Source: Isochrysis galbana
Taxonomy: Eukaryota; Haptophyta; Isochrysidales; Isochrysidaceae
Assembly: GCA_018136815.1 (NCBI GenBank)
Contig: CM030933.1
Span: forward strand, 4,330,341 to 4,394,340
Reading direction: 5' to 3'
Length of the DNA stretch: 64,000 nucleotides
The notes under the pieces are model-generated. The model had not been told where the DNA came from. It did no database searches and was given only the letters and a program-made list of their open reading frames with translations. A program made the translations under genes and the position numbers. The number at the start of each line of letters is the position of its first letter. Position 1 is the stretch's first letter. This document shows, piece by piece, positions 47,661-56,647 of the stretch.

Positions 47661-47923
47661 GGCGGATATTTCAATGAAAACTGCGAGACGCTCGTCCATA
47701 TGTATATGTTGTCCTACTACCACCTAGCACCTAGCACCTACGAGTCGCACGCATATCGCATCGATCGCGCACCTACACGTACCATATGGGGTTCTTATAG
47801 TACTACTACTACTTGTTAGTTCAAAACATTCGCATCACAACACAGCACACAAGTCGCACATGCACATACGCACTCATGCTGCCTTCTTGCGCCGGCTATT
47901 GCTATTGCTGTTGTGCCTTAACT

Positions 47924-49255
47924 TCAACGCGGCGGCATTGCCAGCCACTTTGTGAGGAAGTCAGCGGCCATGTGCTCTGTGTGCACGTGGCGGAGGGCGA
48001 CCTCTCCTGCGGCGACTCTCTGGAGGAGGGAGTGGTAGCAGCGCATAAAGTGGCGAGCGCGGCTGGGGGCTGAGCGGAGGGAGCCAACGCGCATGTTGGC
48101 GAGGTTGTCGGTGCCGACGAGGGTGGGGCCGTCGGGGGGAATGCCCAGGGCGCGCAGGACCTCGCGGGCGTAGGAAACGGCCTCGGCCGCTTTGCTGGAG
48201 GCGATGCCCTCGGCTTCCATGGAGGAGTCGACGAGGAGGGAGAGCTTCTTCGTTTGGTGGAGGATTGCGCCGCCGCCGAAGGTGAGAAGGATGCCGTAGA
48301 TGTTGCGGTCCCCCCAGGTGGCGTCGGCCATGGCTTCGAGCGATTCGGGGGCGGGCTCGGCAAGGTCGATGTGAGCGGCGATGGCGGCGGTGAAGCGGGG
48401 TGAGGTGGAGAGGGCCAGGCCCCCATATGTGATGCCCACGTCCTTCTCGTTGTAGGCGGCGATGAGGGCGTCGGCGAGGGTCTGGACGCCGGCGTCGATG
48501 GTGGCGACGGCGGGCGGAAGGCTGGAGCGGACGAGGGCGAACTCGTTGAGTGGGCGGACATGGTGCTGATGGACGATTCCGGCGCGGTTGTTGCGGAGGA
48601 TCACGTAGGAGGCGCCGCGTATGCCGAGGAAGCGGCCGACGGAGGCGCGGGGCTGATCGAGGCTGCCCTTGGGGCCGCGCGTGTCTTCGACTACGACAAC
48701 GGTGGCGCCGAAGATGAAGGGGGTGGGGTGGTCGAACGACGGAATTTTCCCGGTGAAACGCTGGTACTTGGTGAGAGGAGCGCCGGGGCGGGCGGTGCGG
48801 TTGTCCAGGTAGTTGGCGTACTCGCGCGCGGGCAGGAGGAAGGAGTTGGGGAGCCGGGCGCGTTGGAGCATGGTCTCGGCGGCGCGGGTGAGGATGTCGT
48901 GGTGGCGCGATGTGGATTGGTGCATGGTGGGGCAGTGAATGAGGATGGTGGAGGTGCGGGTGGTGTGGCGGGTTGGGTGGGTCAGTGGGCTGTGGAGGAC
49001 CTGGGTAGTGAGGACCGGGAACGAAGGGAGCGGAAGGGAGTGGGGAGTAGAAGTGTGGCTGCATCGGTGTCGATGGGAGGGGTGGTGCAGCCGACGGGTG
49101 GGGCTGTGGTGTCTGTTGTGTGGTTTGCTGTGTTGCCTGTGGTGGTGGTTGATGGTGTAGTGGTGTGGGGTCAATGACGTTCGGGGAGGAAGGGAGGAGG
49201 CGGTGTGAGGAGGCGTGTGCTGGGTGGGAGGGCGAGTCGACTCCTCCGCTACCAT
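47924..49255 (-). pseudogene. Ty1/copia polyprotein, internally deleted: integrase end joined to RNase H
   Basis: A single open frame from ATG 49255 (443 aa; the frame is open to 49534 without ATG). After a His/Pro/Thr-rich leader come the integrase tail (HHDILTRAAETMLQRARLPN, AREYANYLDNRT, VGRFLGIRGASYVILRNNRA, HQHHVRPLNEF) and then, without any RT, a complete RNase H: MADATWGDRNIYGILL, SSMEAEGIASSKAAEAVSYA, LVGTDNLANMRVG, HTEHMAADFLTKWLAM. All four acidic residues of the RNase H (D in ADATW, E in SMEAE, D in GTDN, D in AADFL) are kept. Protease, integrase core and RT are absent, so it cannot move by itself. No LTR pair seen: 3' flank 47681-47923 shows none. Confidence 0.82.
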
Positions 49256-49781
49256 GTTGCTCGAGGGCACCGACTGGGAGGTCAATGGCTGGAGCTGGCT
49301 ATGGATTGGAAGGTAGTGTTGAGTCTGATGTGAGATTGTGTGTGTGGGAGTGTGGGAACTGTGAGTGAGGAGTGAGGGTGGTTGGGGGCTCGGTGTGACA
49401 TGAAGAATACCAGTTACCAGTCTGCATAGCGGCACGCGATGGACGAGGACGCACAGGGAAGACAGAGGAACGAGGGGACAGGGGGTGCTTCGGAGCGCTG
49501 GCGCTGAGAGAACCAAGACGGAGGATAAAGACACAGAGAAGACGGGGGGGGGGGGGGCGAACAGCTATAGGAACACAGGAAAGGATAGAAGATATGGACG
49601 GAGGGAACGGGGCACTGGCGGGTCGGGGAGGGGGCGGGGCGCGGGAAGACCCCCGACCCCACTGGCCAAGGAAACAAGGGGGGGACCGGAGTTACAAAGG
49701 GAAGGGCAAGGGAGGGATCTCGGCTGCATGCGGGTGCGGTGCGAGGGAGGAGAGGGAAGAGGGCGGGTCGCCGGGAGGGTA
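49256..49781. other. Upstream part of the copia remnant
   Basis: Low-complexity frame continuing from the copia remnant (minus). G12 run at 49545-49556. No LTR identified. Confidence 0.35.
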
Positions 49782-50094
49782 GACACGTTCTAAAAATAGA
49801 GCGTGTCGTGGGGCATGGAGGGCGTTCGCGCGCTCCCCCTAGCGCCCTAGCGCAACATAAGGGAATGTAACCCGATCCAACACTAGAGCAAAGAATGAAC
49901 CACGGTCTCCCGCCCCCTTCTCTCCGACTCCTGGCCGAAGCAGCGCGCGCGGCCTCCCCGGAACCAGCTTCTCCGCTAAAGAGGGAACTGGGAAAGGGGG
50001 GGGGGTTGTTAGGGGTTAAGGTTGGGTAGTAGGGAGGTACACAAGCCCACTGTCTCACGCCGCACGCGCCGCGGGGAATTTTAAGAAGATTTTT
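49782..50094 (+). mobile_element. Miniature LINE derivative, 5' hairpin to 3' end in about 310 bp
   Basis: Starts with an 11-bp hairpin (arms GACACGTTCTA and TAGAGCGTGTC, loop AAAA, one T/C wobble; 49782-49807), then GGGGCATGGAGGGCGTTCGC, the same place where other copies have the ORF1 start, and ends CGCGCCGCGGGGAATTTTAA, GAAGA, T8, close to the shared 3' end. Everything between is deleted. Confidence 0.6.
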
Positions 50095-50350
50095 TTTGTC
50101 GTTGCAGCACTCCGTAGCAACCCCGGGAGTGCGCAACGCTACCCCTTCGCCGTCTGAAGGCTGAAGGAGCCTAGGCCCCAGACATGACCATGAATGCAAG
50201 CCGGGGCGCTCAGACGACCCGCCCGCCCGCCCACGGGCTTTGCCGGGGTCTCTGCAGGGCCTGCAGGGACATCTTCACCTGCGTCTTCACCTGCGTCGGC
50301 GTGCAGCATCGGCGAGCGGCTCAGTGCAGGTGCGCATCTTCCCAGTTGGA
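50095..50350 (+). repeat. Dispersed 250-bp repeat, copy 1
   Basis: About 93 percent identical to 63245-63491: GTCGYTGCAGCACTCC, AACCCCGGGAGTGCGCAACG, CATGACCATGAATGCAAGCC, GGACATCTTCACCTGCGTCT, TGCGCATCTTCCCAGTTGGA. A frame from ATG 50184 (MTMNASRGAQTTRPPAHGLC) is shared by both copies. In both places it begins right after the 3' end of a short retroelement. Confidence 0.85.
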
Positions 50351-50365
50351 AAAAAATTTTATTGC

Positions 50366-50550
50366 GGGGGAGGAGGGGCTGGTCAGCTGGTCAGAGAGAT
50401 GGGCTGGCAACGATAGATGGGCTGGCAACGACAGACAGGCTAGGCCAGGGCCAGGGCGGGCAAATCAAGCGAGCCTGTGGGGAGAGGGATCGGTCAGCAG
50501 GGCAGTGTGATCCTGGCAAGCCATCAGGCATCAGGCATGCCAGGAGATCT
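50366..50550 (-). mobile_element. Core fragment of a family A/B element
   Basis: Matches 46268-46400 on the same strand (GGAGGGGCTGGTCAG, CCTGTGGGGAGAGG, CAAGCCATCAGGC, GCCAGGAGA), including an extra ATCAGGC duplication. Both ends missing. Confidence 0.65.
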
Positions 50551-50865
50551 TTTCTAGGTCGATATTTTAGATGGCGGCGCCCCAGAGTGAGAAGGAAGGG
50601 TTTCTTTCTCGAGGAGCGAGCTCGAGCCAGATTTCAGATCCCGGCAGTGGCAGATCGGACCGGCGGAGACGTTAGGAGAGGGGAGAGAGAGGGGGGGCGG
50701 CAGCGGGAAGCGAGGAGAGAGAGATGAGGGGAGAGAGAGAAAAGGGGGAGAGGATCACAGAAGAAAGAGGAGAGAGAGACAGGAGAATATGTTTGACAAG
50801 AGGAAGGAATAGAAGAGAGCGAGGGGGACGCGAGCGAGGGAGGGACGGGGAGAGAGGAAGAAGGA

Positions 50866-52218
50866 ATGGGGAGAGAGGGAGAGCAGGTGGAGAAGAAGAA
50901 TGAGGCGAGTATGCCGTTGTGTAGACACCATCCCGAGTCTCCGCTTACCGCGCTCGACAGCGATGTGCTCATGCTGATCTGCCGGAAGCTGCCGCTCTCA
51001 GCACTCGGCAGCTTGAGCAAGGCGAGCCACGCCTTCCGCCAGTTTGTTCACAGCGAGGCGCACCTGGTCTGGGTAGGGGAGACGGGGTACCAGGAGCGCA
51101 GCCTCGTGATGGAGCAGCTCGTTCTATGCGTCGCCAACGGACAGCGAGCCTTCCTCCTCAAGCTCTTCCGAGAGCGAGCGTGGCTTGACGAGTGCGCGTG
51201 CAAGCCCGAGAGCCTCCTCATCGCGTGCGCACTCGGTGATGAGGAGTGGGTGCGCTTGCTGCTGAGACACAAGCCAAATCGCCCCATAATGTGGAAAGAG
51301 CTTACCATCGCAGTCCGGCGTGCCGGCGTGCGCATGCCCGGTTGCTTGAATCACATCCTGCAGAATGCCTTGCCGCCGCTGATTGCAGCAGCCTATAGCG
51401 GGAGCGAGTTGTGCCTGCGCACCCTGATCGAGGTGGGCGCGGCGGCGGGCGTGGATGTCAAGACGCACGGTGGCATGGCACTCCGAATCGCCGCCGGTCG
51501 GGGACATGCGAGGTGCGTCCGCGCACTCATCGAAGTGAACGTTGAGCTGAACGAGTCGTCAAGCCGTGGCGGCACTGCTCTAATGGCTGCCTGTGAGGGT
51601 GGCCATGTAGCGTGCGTGCTCGCCCTCCTGGAAGCGTGTGCGGCTATCGACGCACGATTCGGCCCGCGGCAATCCTTGATGAAGGCATGCCATGCGAAGA
51701 CGCTGATGTTTGACGAGACAGCACTCATGCTCGCGTGCAGAACCGGCAATCATAGGTGTGCACAGGCCCTGATTCGTATGGGTGCGCCGGTGAACGATTC
51801 AACTGGCGCAAACGAGACAGCAATCTTCATGGCGTGCGCCGCGGGTCATGAGGCATGCGTGCAGACGCTCGTAACTTTGGGCGGTGCCGATGTCAACCAC
51901 TTGACCACTGTAGGGTGGACACCATTGATGTACGCATGCGATTCTGGTCATGAAAAGTGCGCCCGCATATTGATCAAGGCGGGCGCTGATCTTTACCGAC
52001 AGACCTCGACAGGCACTACCGCTCTCATGATCGCGTGTAAGAAGGGCAATGTCCGCTGTGTCGAAGCTCTCATAGAGGCGGGCGCTGCAGACACAGAGAA
52101 GACAGATCGGCGAGGCAACACTGCGTTCAAGCTTGCCCACAGCTATGGCAACCATCAGTGCGGCGTCTTGCTGCTTGCAAAAGAGAACGCCAGCAAAGTC
52201 TTGAATATTGCCGTGTAA
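50866..52218 (+). CDS. F-box and ankyrin-repeat protein
   Basis: Intronless, 450 aa. The start at 50866 ends a long GA-rich leader (50640-50880). Residues 26-61 (PLTALDSDVLMLICRKLPLS, ALGSLSKASHAFRQFV) form an F-box that would bind SKP1 in an SCF ubiquitin ligase. From about 105 to 440 there are around nine ankyrin repeats, the clear ones being PPLIAAAYSGSELCLRTLIE, TALMAACEGGHVACVLALLE, TALMLACRTGNHRCAQALIR, TAIFMACAAGHEACVQTLVT, TPLMYACDSGHEKCARILIK and TALMIACKKGNVRCVEALIE. The repeats would recruit a substrate. Each repeat has Cys four before the LL helix, a family feature in protists. An ATG at codon 16 (MPLCRHHPE) is an alternative start. Confidence 0.85.
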   Translation: MGREGEQVEKKNEASMPLCRHHPESPLTALDSDVLMLICRKLPLSALGSLSKASHAFRQFVHSEAHLVWVGETGYQERSLVMEQLVLCVANGQRAFLLKLFRERAWLDECACKPESLLIACALGDEEWVRLLLRHKPNRPIMWKELTIAVRRAGVRMPGCLNHILQNALPPLIAAAYSGSELCLRTLIEVGAAAGVDVKTHGGMALRIAAGRGHARCVRALIEVNVELNESSSRGGTALMAACEGGHVACVLALLEACAAIDARFGPRQSLMKACHAKTLMFDETALMLACRTGNHRCAQALIRMGAPVNDSTGANETAIFMACAAGHEACVQTLVTLGGADVNHLTTVGWTPLMYACDSGHEKCARILIKAGADLYRQTSTGTTALMIACKKGNVRCVEALIEAGAADTEKTDRRGNTAFKLAHSYGNHQCGVLLLAKENASKVLNIAV

Positions 52219-53370
52219 GCTCCTATACATATGCCCCCGCAATTTTCTGTACGCATAATCCGCACGCGCGCATATTTCACCGCATCCCAGCCTGGCATGC
52301 GCCATGTTGTTCGTGTCGCATCTGCAACGCATTTCTTCAATGATGTGTTTGAGCGCCTTACTCGAGAAATGGGGCCGAGCCGGGTTCCGTACACCTCAAG
52401 TGGGCCGGGGGGGGGCAGTACTATCCCTTCGGAATTCTCGGTCGGCTTTTCCGGTCTTTTGCGTGTTATTGGCTTGGGGTTGCCGCGCAACTTAGGAGTC
52501 ACCTAGATTCGCATCTAGCCACCGCGCTCGCTGCGCTTGTGGCATTTGGCGTCGGTATCTTTGCCACTAACCTTAAACTTACATGAGCAAGAGGGGATGT
52601 GGGCGCCTGTCAGTTTGGGGCGGTACCGCCGGTGCCGCTCGCGCGCGTGCACCTTCGATCGGGCTCTGAAAAACTTTTGGGGCGAGGAGGTGATGCCAAT
52701 ACCTGACGGCAACACTCGGTGGTGTGCAAGCACGACCTCTGGTCATGAAAGAGTTTCTCGGACCCCCTGACGTCCATGGTTGCATTCTTCAACTCGAGCG
52801 GGCATGATTGCATTCTTCAACCCGAGCGGGTCGATCGTCCAAGTTGAGGCGTAAAAATAGGCGGGAGGAGTGCTTCACCGTCGATTCGAGAGGAGCTCAG
52901 GCGCGGCTCCCGCCTTCTGAGAGGGCTTCGGCTTCGGCAGGCTTGCGCAACTTTATCATGCCTCTCGAGCCCAGTAGTATGCTGTCGTGAGGATTAAAAC
53001 TGTGAGAGAAAGCTTACACGGAAAGACGGCAAAGATACCGACGCCAAATGCCACAAGCACTGCGATTGAGATGATGGGCACGGCGACCAAGAGGAATATG
53101 GTCAAGTTGCTTGTTCTCTCGCCCACTTGTCACCTTCAAGAGAGTATATATATTGGCATACTTCTTTACTCATTAAGATACATTTTTATGCTGGGTGTGC
53201 GTGCCAGTCTACCTCGACTCGTTGAATCGGGTGGTACGCGTGCCACTCCTTAGAGATGGAAGGGAGGGGAGTACGTGGGAATAGTGTCCAATAAGTTAGG
53301 GGTCAATGATTATATACCTGAATAGACGAGAGGGGCGTGACGAAAAAAGGGAACCTCAAGTTGCACCTTC
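52219..53370. other. Intergenic, no supported gene
   Basis: A G9 run at 52410-52418. 52786-52830 repeats GCATGATTGCATTCTTCAAC-like sequence twice. No frame worth calling. Confidence 0.45.
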
Positions 53371-53767
53371 CTACGGCCTACGGCACAGACCCCTGTCGGG
53401 TCTCTGCCTCGTGCTGACGCACGAGACCAGTGCTGCGACTGTGTAGGGGCCCAGCCCGAGGGCTTCCCCTATGGGCGTTGCGTCCTGACGACTTTGTGGC
53501 ACACTTTGGAGCTGGTCGTATGTGATATGTGGCTGGAAAGGTGGAGATGGAGAGGCTTGGGTGGCCATGGTGGCTATGGGGTGGTATGGCGTGCTGGTGG
53601 TGGCACAGGCCGTGGCTCGTGCGCACCTGGTCAATCTTGGGTGCTGCTCGCGCTCGCTTCGGAGGCGCTGCATCGGTCGCGGCTCGATCGGCCGGCGCGG
53701 CGGGGGTGCGACGGCAGGGGAGGAGGGGAGCGACGCGCGCTCCATGACCCTATCTTTTTAAAGATAG
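53371..53767 (-). mobile_element. 5' end of a LINE (hairpin plus ORF1 start)
   Basis: Minus orientation: hairpin CTATCTTT-AA-AAAGATAG (53767-53750), GGTC, then ATG at 53745 opening MERASLPSSPAVAPPPRRPI, open to 53371. The downstream part of the element is missing. Confidence 0.65.
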
Positions 53768-53879
53768 TAGATAGTTGAACAAAACCAAACTTATCCTAAT
53801 CCTACACCACTAGATCACCCGAGTACCGCTACGATGGAAACCAATTACCTAGCGGCACATGAAGAAGGTGAGAACCGAA

Positions 53880-54065
53880 CAGCCAGGGTCAGGTACACCC
53901 TGCTCGACGCCCGCCTAAACCTAAAGCCCGAGCCCCTAAGTAGCGCACAAGGGGAGGTGCTGCAAGGCGGGCCGAGGAGAAAGGAAGGGACAGGGGCGTG
54001 GCAACAAAAGTGAATCCCAAAGCCACGCGCGAGGCGAGAATATAACGGCTTCTTGTCGCACCGCG
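53880..54065 (+). mobile_element. LINE 3' UTR and 3' end
   Basis: GCACAAGGGGAGGTGCTGCA to CAAAGCCACGCGCGAGGCGA then GAATATAACGGCTTCTTG, colinear with 10388-10496 and the reverse complement of 22240-22440. The body of the element is absent. Confidence 0.65.
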
Positions 54066-54151
54066 ACCCATTAAAATTTGTTTAAAAAATAGCGCACGGT
54101 AAATGCATCTCCCCTTCTCCGTGGGCCTCTATTGGACATACACCATACGCA

Positions 54152-55819
54152 TCACACCTGTGGCTGAGACCAATTAAGCCCGAATCCAACTTCAGCATGA
54201 GGTGTCGCCATGGCCAGGCGCAGCCATTCTTGTCGACTTGCACGATCCTCTCTCAGCCACCGGCATGGCTCCCAGTCGTCCCACGCTGGACGATCTACGT
54301 TCCGCATACCGCAAAAGACATGAGCAAGAAGAGCAGCGTGGGCCTCCGCGGTCGCGGTGTAGCAACTACCATCCGAACACAGGTGCATTTGGCGCGTGCG
54401 TGGACAACGTCGGGCCGCACGGGCCCCACACGAGGCGCAATGCACAAGCTGCTGATCGTCTACCAATGCGAGCTCCGTCGCTCCTTTTGCATTGGGTTGG
54501 TGTTCAGCCGGACACTTTCGTCGGAAGACGAAGAGCTCCGCGTACAGAAGTGGCCAGTTGGGCAGAGTCACGCGCAATCGGAGCTCCCATCTGCCCGACA
54601 GGAGCTCTACGTGAAAGGTCTGCGTGCCAGTCATCCCGGTTCCCCACTCACCAATGTAGACCACGTTCTGGCCTTTAAAGGCACTAAGCGCCTCATCGCA
54701 TAGGCCTTCCTCGCCCGGAGACGGCATGCACACAAGCAGCGTGTCGTGGTCAAGAGAACGCAACGATTCTGCCGTGCCTGGCTCCACCACTAGATGTTGT
54801 TGCTGCGGCGGTGCTTCCGGCGGTGAGATATCCAGAGCTCGAACCAAGGCAGGCGGTGGGCGACGCTCCGAATGTGTACGTCCCTCGCGGGCATGGCTTT
54901 CGACGCGCATCCTTGCTGCCACACGCTTCGCGATGCATGCTGCCCAGTGCCCGTTGTGAGCACCAAGCTCCACCAGCCCTCCCTTAACGGCCAAACGAGT
55001 CAGCGCCGTCAGGGCTTCCCGACAAGGCACTGCGAATGCCTGGAAACGCGCGGCACAGTCACGGCCTGTCAAATGCCAGCGTAGCACTGTTGTTTGTGCC
55101 CGTTTGGCCTCACAGCCGCCGAGGCCTCGCGCAAGGAACACGCCCTCAACCCACCGCGAGCGCAGCAGCCGAAGCAGCGAGCACGCCCCATGTCGCCAAG
55201 GCTCGCCATCACCGCGCTCGAGCCACTCGTCGCGCACTCCCCACGAGCGGGCGATGTGTGGAACCCCAGTCAGGAGATGGCGCACCCGTACGGCGTTGAT
55301 GGGCGAAGCCTTCATGTGAGCGGATGCAGCCGCCTCTGCGACGGCAGCAGGCAGCAGAGGGGGGGATGCACGGCCGGGTATGCGGCGAACCACATCCCAC
55401 AGCGCCACATCTAGACGGTCGAGCGCAGATAACTGGCGGAATAGAGAGACTGAGCCACCCGCCGCACGGCGTGCTGCGCGCATCTCCGAGTGGAACGATC
55501 TCACGTCGTGCGCCACCATCTCGGTCACTGGCGCGGCGCGCAGCGCCTCCTCGAGCTGCTCCTCCACGTAAGAGCGCCACTCTTCCGAGCCGAGGCCGAG
55601 CGAGAGCGAGAGCCGCCAGCCACGCAACGCTGCGAGCCCCACATCGATAGCACCAGAGCCAGCGGGCTCACAGAGCGCGGCGCAGGGCTCGGGCCAGCGC
55701 GGCGGCTCGGGCACGCCGCCGCCCCTGCTCCCGCCCCCGTGGAGCGAGGCCTCCGCCTCGGCGAGCCACGCCTCCACCTCGGCCACCCTCGCGGCCGCAC
55801 GGGACCGCTTCGCCCCCAT
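54152..55819 (-). CDS. SAM-methyltransferase-like protein with C-terminal Cys cluster
   Basis: Intronless, 555 aa from the ATG at 55819 (MGAKRSRAAARVAEVEAWLA); the frame is open upstream without ATG. Residues 1-250 are helical, with no family I recognise. Residues 280-435 have the shape of a Rossmann methyltransferase of the kind that lacks strong motifs: GGLVELGAHNGHWAACIAKR (motif I, 280-299), LVRALDISP, VVEPGTAESL, HDTLLVCMPSPGEEGLCDEA, FKGQNVVYIGEWGTGMTGT, LRVTLPNWPLLYAELFVFRR. Residues 459-505 hold Cys/His in CASCGARAARRCP...LCSDGSCY...HVFCG, perhaps a zinc site. Substrate unknown. The GA-rich coding-strand leader is typical of this window. Confidence 0.65.
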   Translation of the reverse strand: MGAKRSRAAARVAEVEAWLAEAEASLHGGGSRGGGVPEPPRWPEPCAALCEPAGSGAIDVGLAALRGWRLSLSLGLGSEEWRSYVEEQLEEALRAAPVTEMVAHDVRSFHSEMRAARRAAGGSVSLFRQLSALDRLDVALWDVVRRIPGRASPPLLPAAVAEAAASAHMKASPINAVRVRHLLTGVPHIARSWGVRDEWLERGDGEPWRHGACSLLRLLRSRWVEGVFLARGLGGCEAKRAQTTVLRWHLTGRDCAARFQAFAVPCREALTALTRLAVKGGLVELGAHNGHWAACIAKRVAARMRVESHAREGRTHSERRPPPALVRALDISPPEAPPQQQHLVVEPGTAESLRSLDHDTLLVCMPSPGEEGLCDEALSAFKGQNVVYIGEWGTGMTGTQTFHVELLSGRWELRLRVTLPNWPLLYAELFVFRRKCPAEHQPNAKGATELALVDDQQLVHCASCGARAARRCPRTRQMHLCSDGSCYTATAEAHAALLAHVFCGMRNVDRPAWDDWEPCRWLREDRASRQEWLRLAMATPHAEVGFGLNWSQPQV

Positions 55820-56647
55820 CCGCCACGCCGCCCCGAAGGACACCGCCCGCCTCTCTCGTCGTACTTCTCTCTCTTCTCTTCTCTTCCTTCGTTTCTTTTC
55901 TGAGTCATCACTTCTCTCTCCTCGCTTCTCTCTAGAGTGCAATACTTGTCCTCTCTCTCTCGTCCTCTCTCCCCCCACCTCGATTCTCCCTCTCTCCTAG
56001 TGACTAATGCTATAAATGGTTGGACTGGCGGGGGGCCACGCGCCCACACTCCGCGCCGCCCCACCCCCTCTCTCTCTCGACCCCCGCCCTCGTTGGCTCG
56101 TGGGGGTCCAGAACCAACTTAATCCTAGCGCCGCTGACGAGACGCCTCTTTTCTAACCGCAGAGAGAGAGGAGGAGGTGTTGTCGGGCACACGGCCCGCC
56201 GCCATCTGGGATCGTCTCATCTTCATCTCCATCGGCACCCCTAAGTCTTCTCATCGGGGAGACGAGAGAGAAGAGTCGCAAGAGGAGAGGAGAAATCCAA
56301 TTCTCCTCCTCTCTCCCTCTCTCCCCGCCTCTCTCTCTCTCTCTCTCTTCTCTCTCGCTTCCACTCCTCTGTTCTCCTCCGTTCTCCCTCTCGCCCCTTC
56401 CCCTCCTCTCTCGGTACTCTATTTCTTTTTCTCCTCCCCCCCCCCCCCTCCTTTTCCCCCACAGGGCCCTTCCTCCAGCCCCTCTCCTCTGCCCTCCCGC
56501 TCGAGGACGCTTCCTCCCCCTCTCTCCCTCTCCCTCTCCCCGCCTCTCACCCCAGATACCCACCGCACGGGCCCCACCCCTTCCATCCATTTCTTCTCCC
56601 GCACTTCCTCCATTTCCCCCGTCCCTTTCCTCTTAGCCGTCGGCCCG
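55820..56647. promoter_or_regulatory. Divergent intergenic region with pyrimidine tracts
   Basis: Separates the - gene starting at 55819 and the + gene starting at 56648. 55855-55990 and 56300-56620 are CT-rich on +. The frame of the downstream gene is open through part of it, but the signal-peptide ATG at 56648 is the better start. No core promoter motif seen. Confidence 0.4.

Noticed and set aside
47961-49064. 367-codon His/Pro/Arg-rich frame
   Set aside because: Shadow of the copia remnant in another frame; the RNase H motifs are in the other frame.
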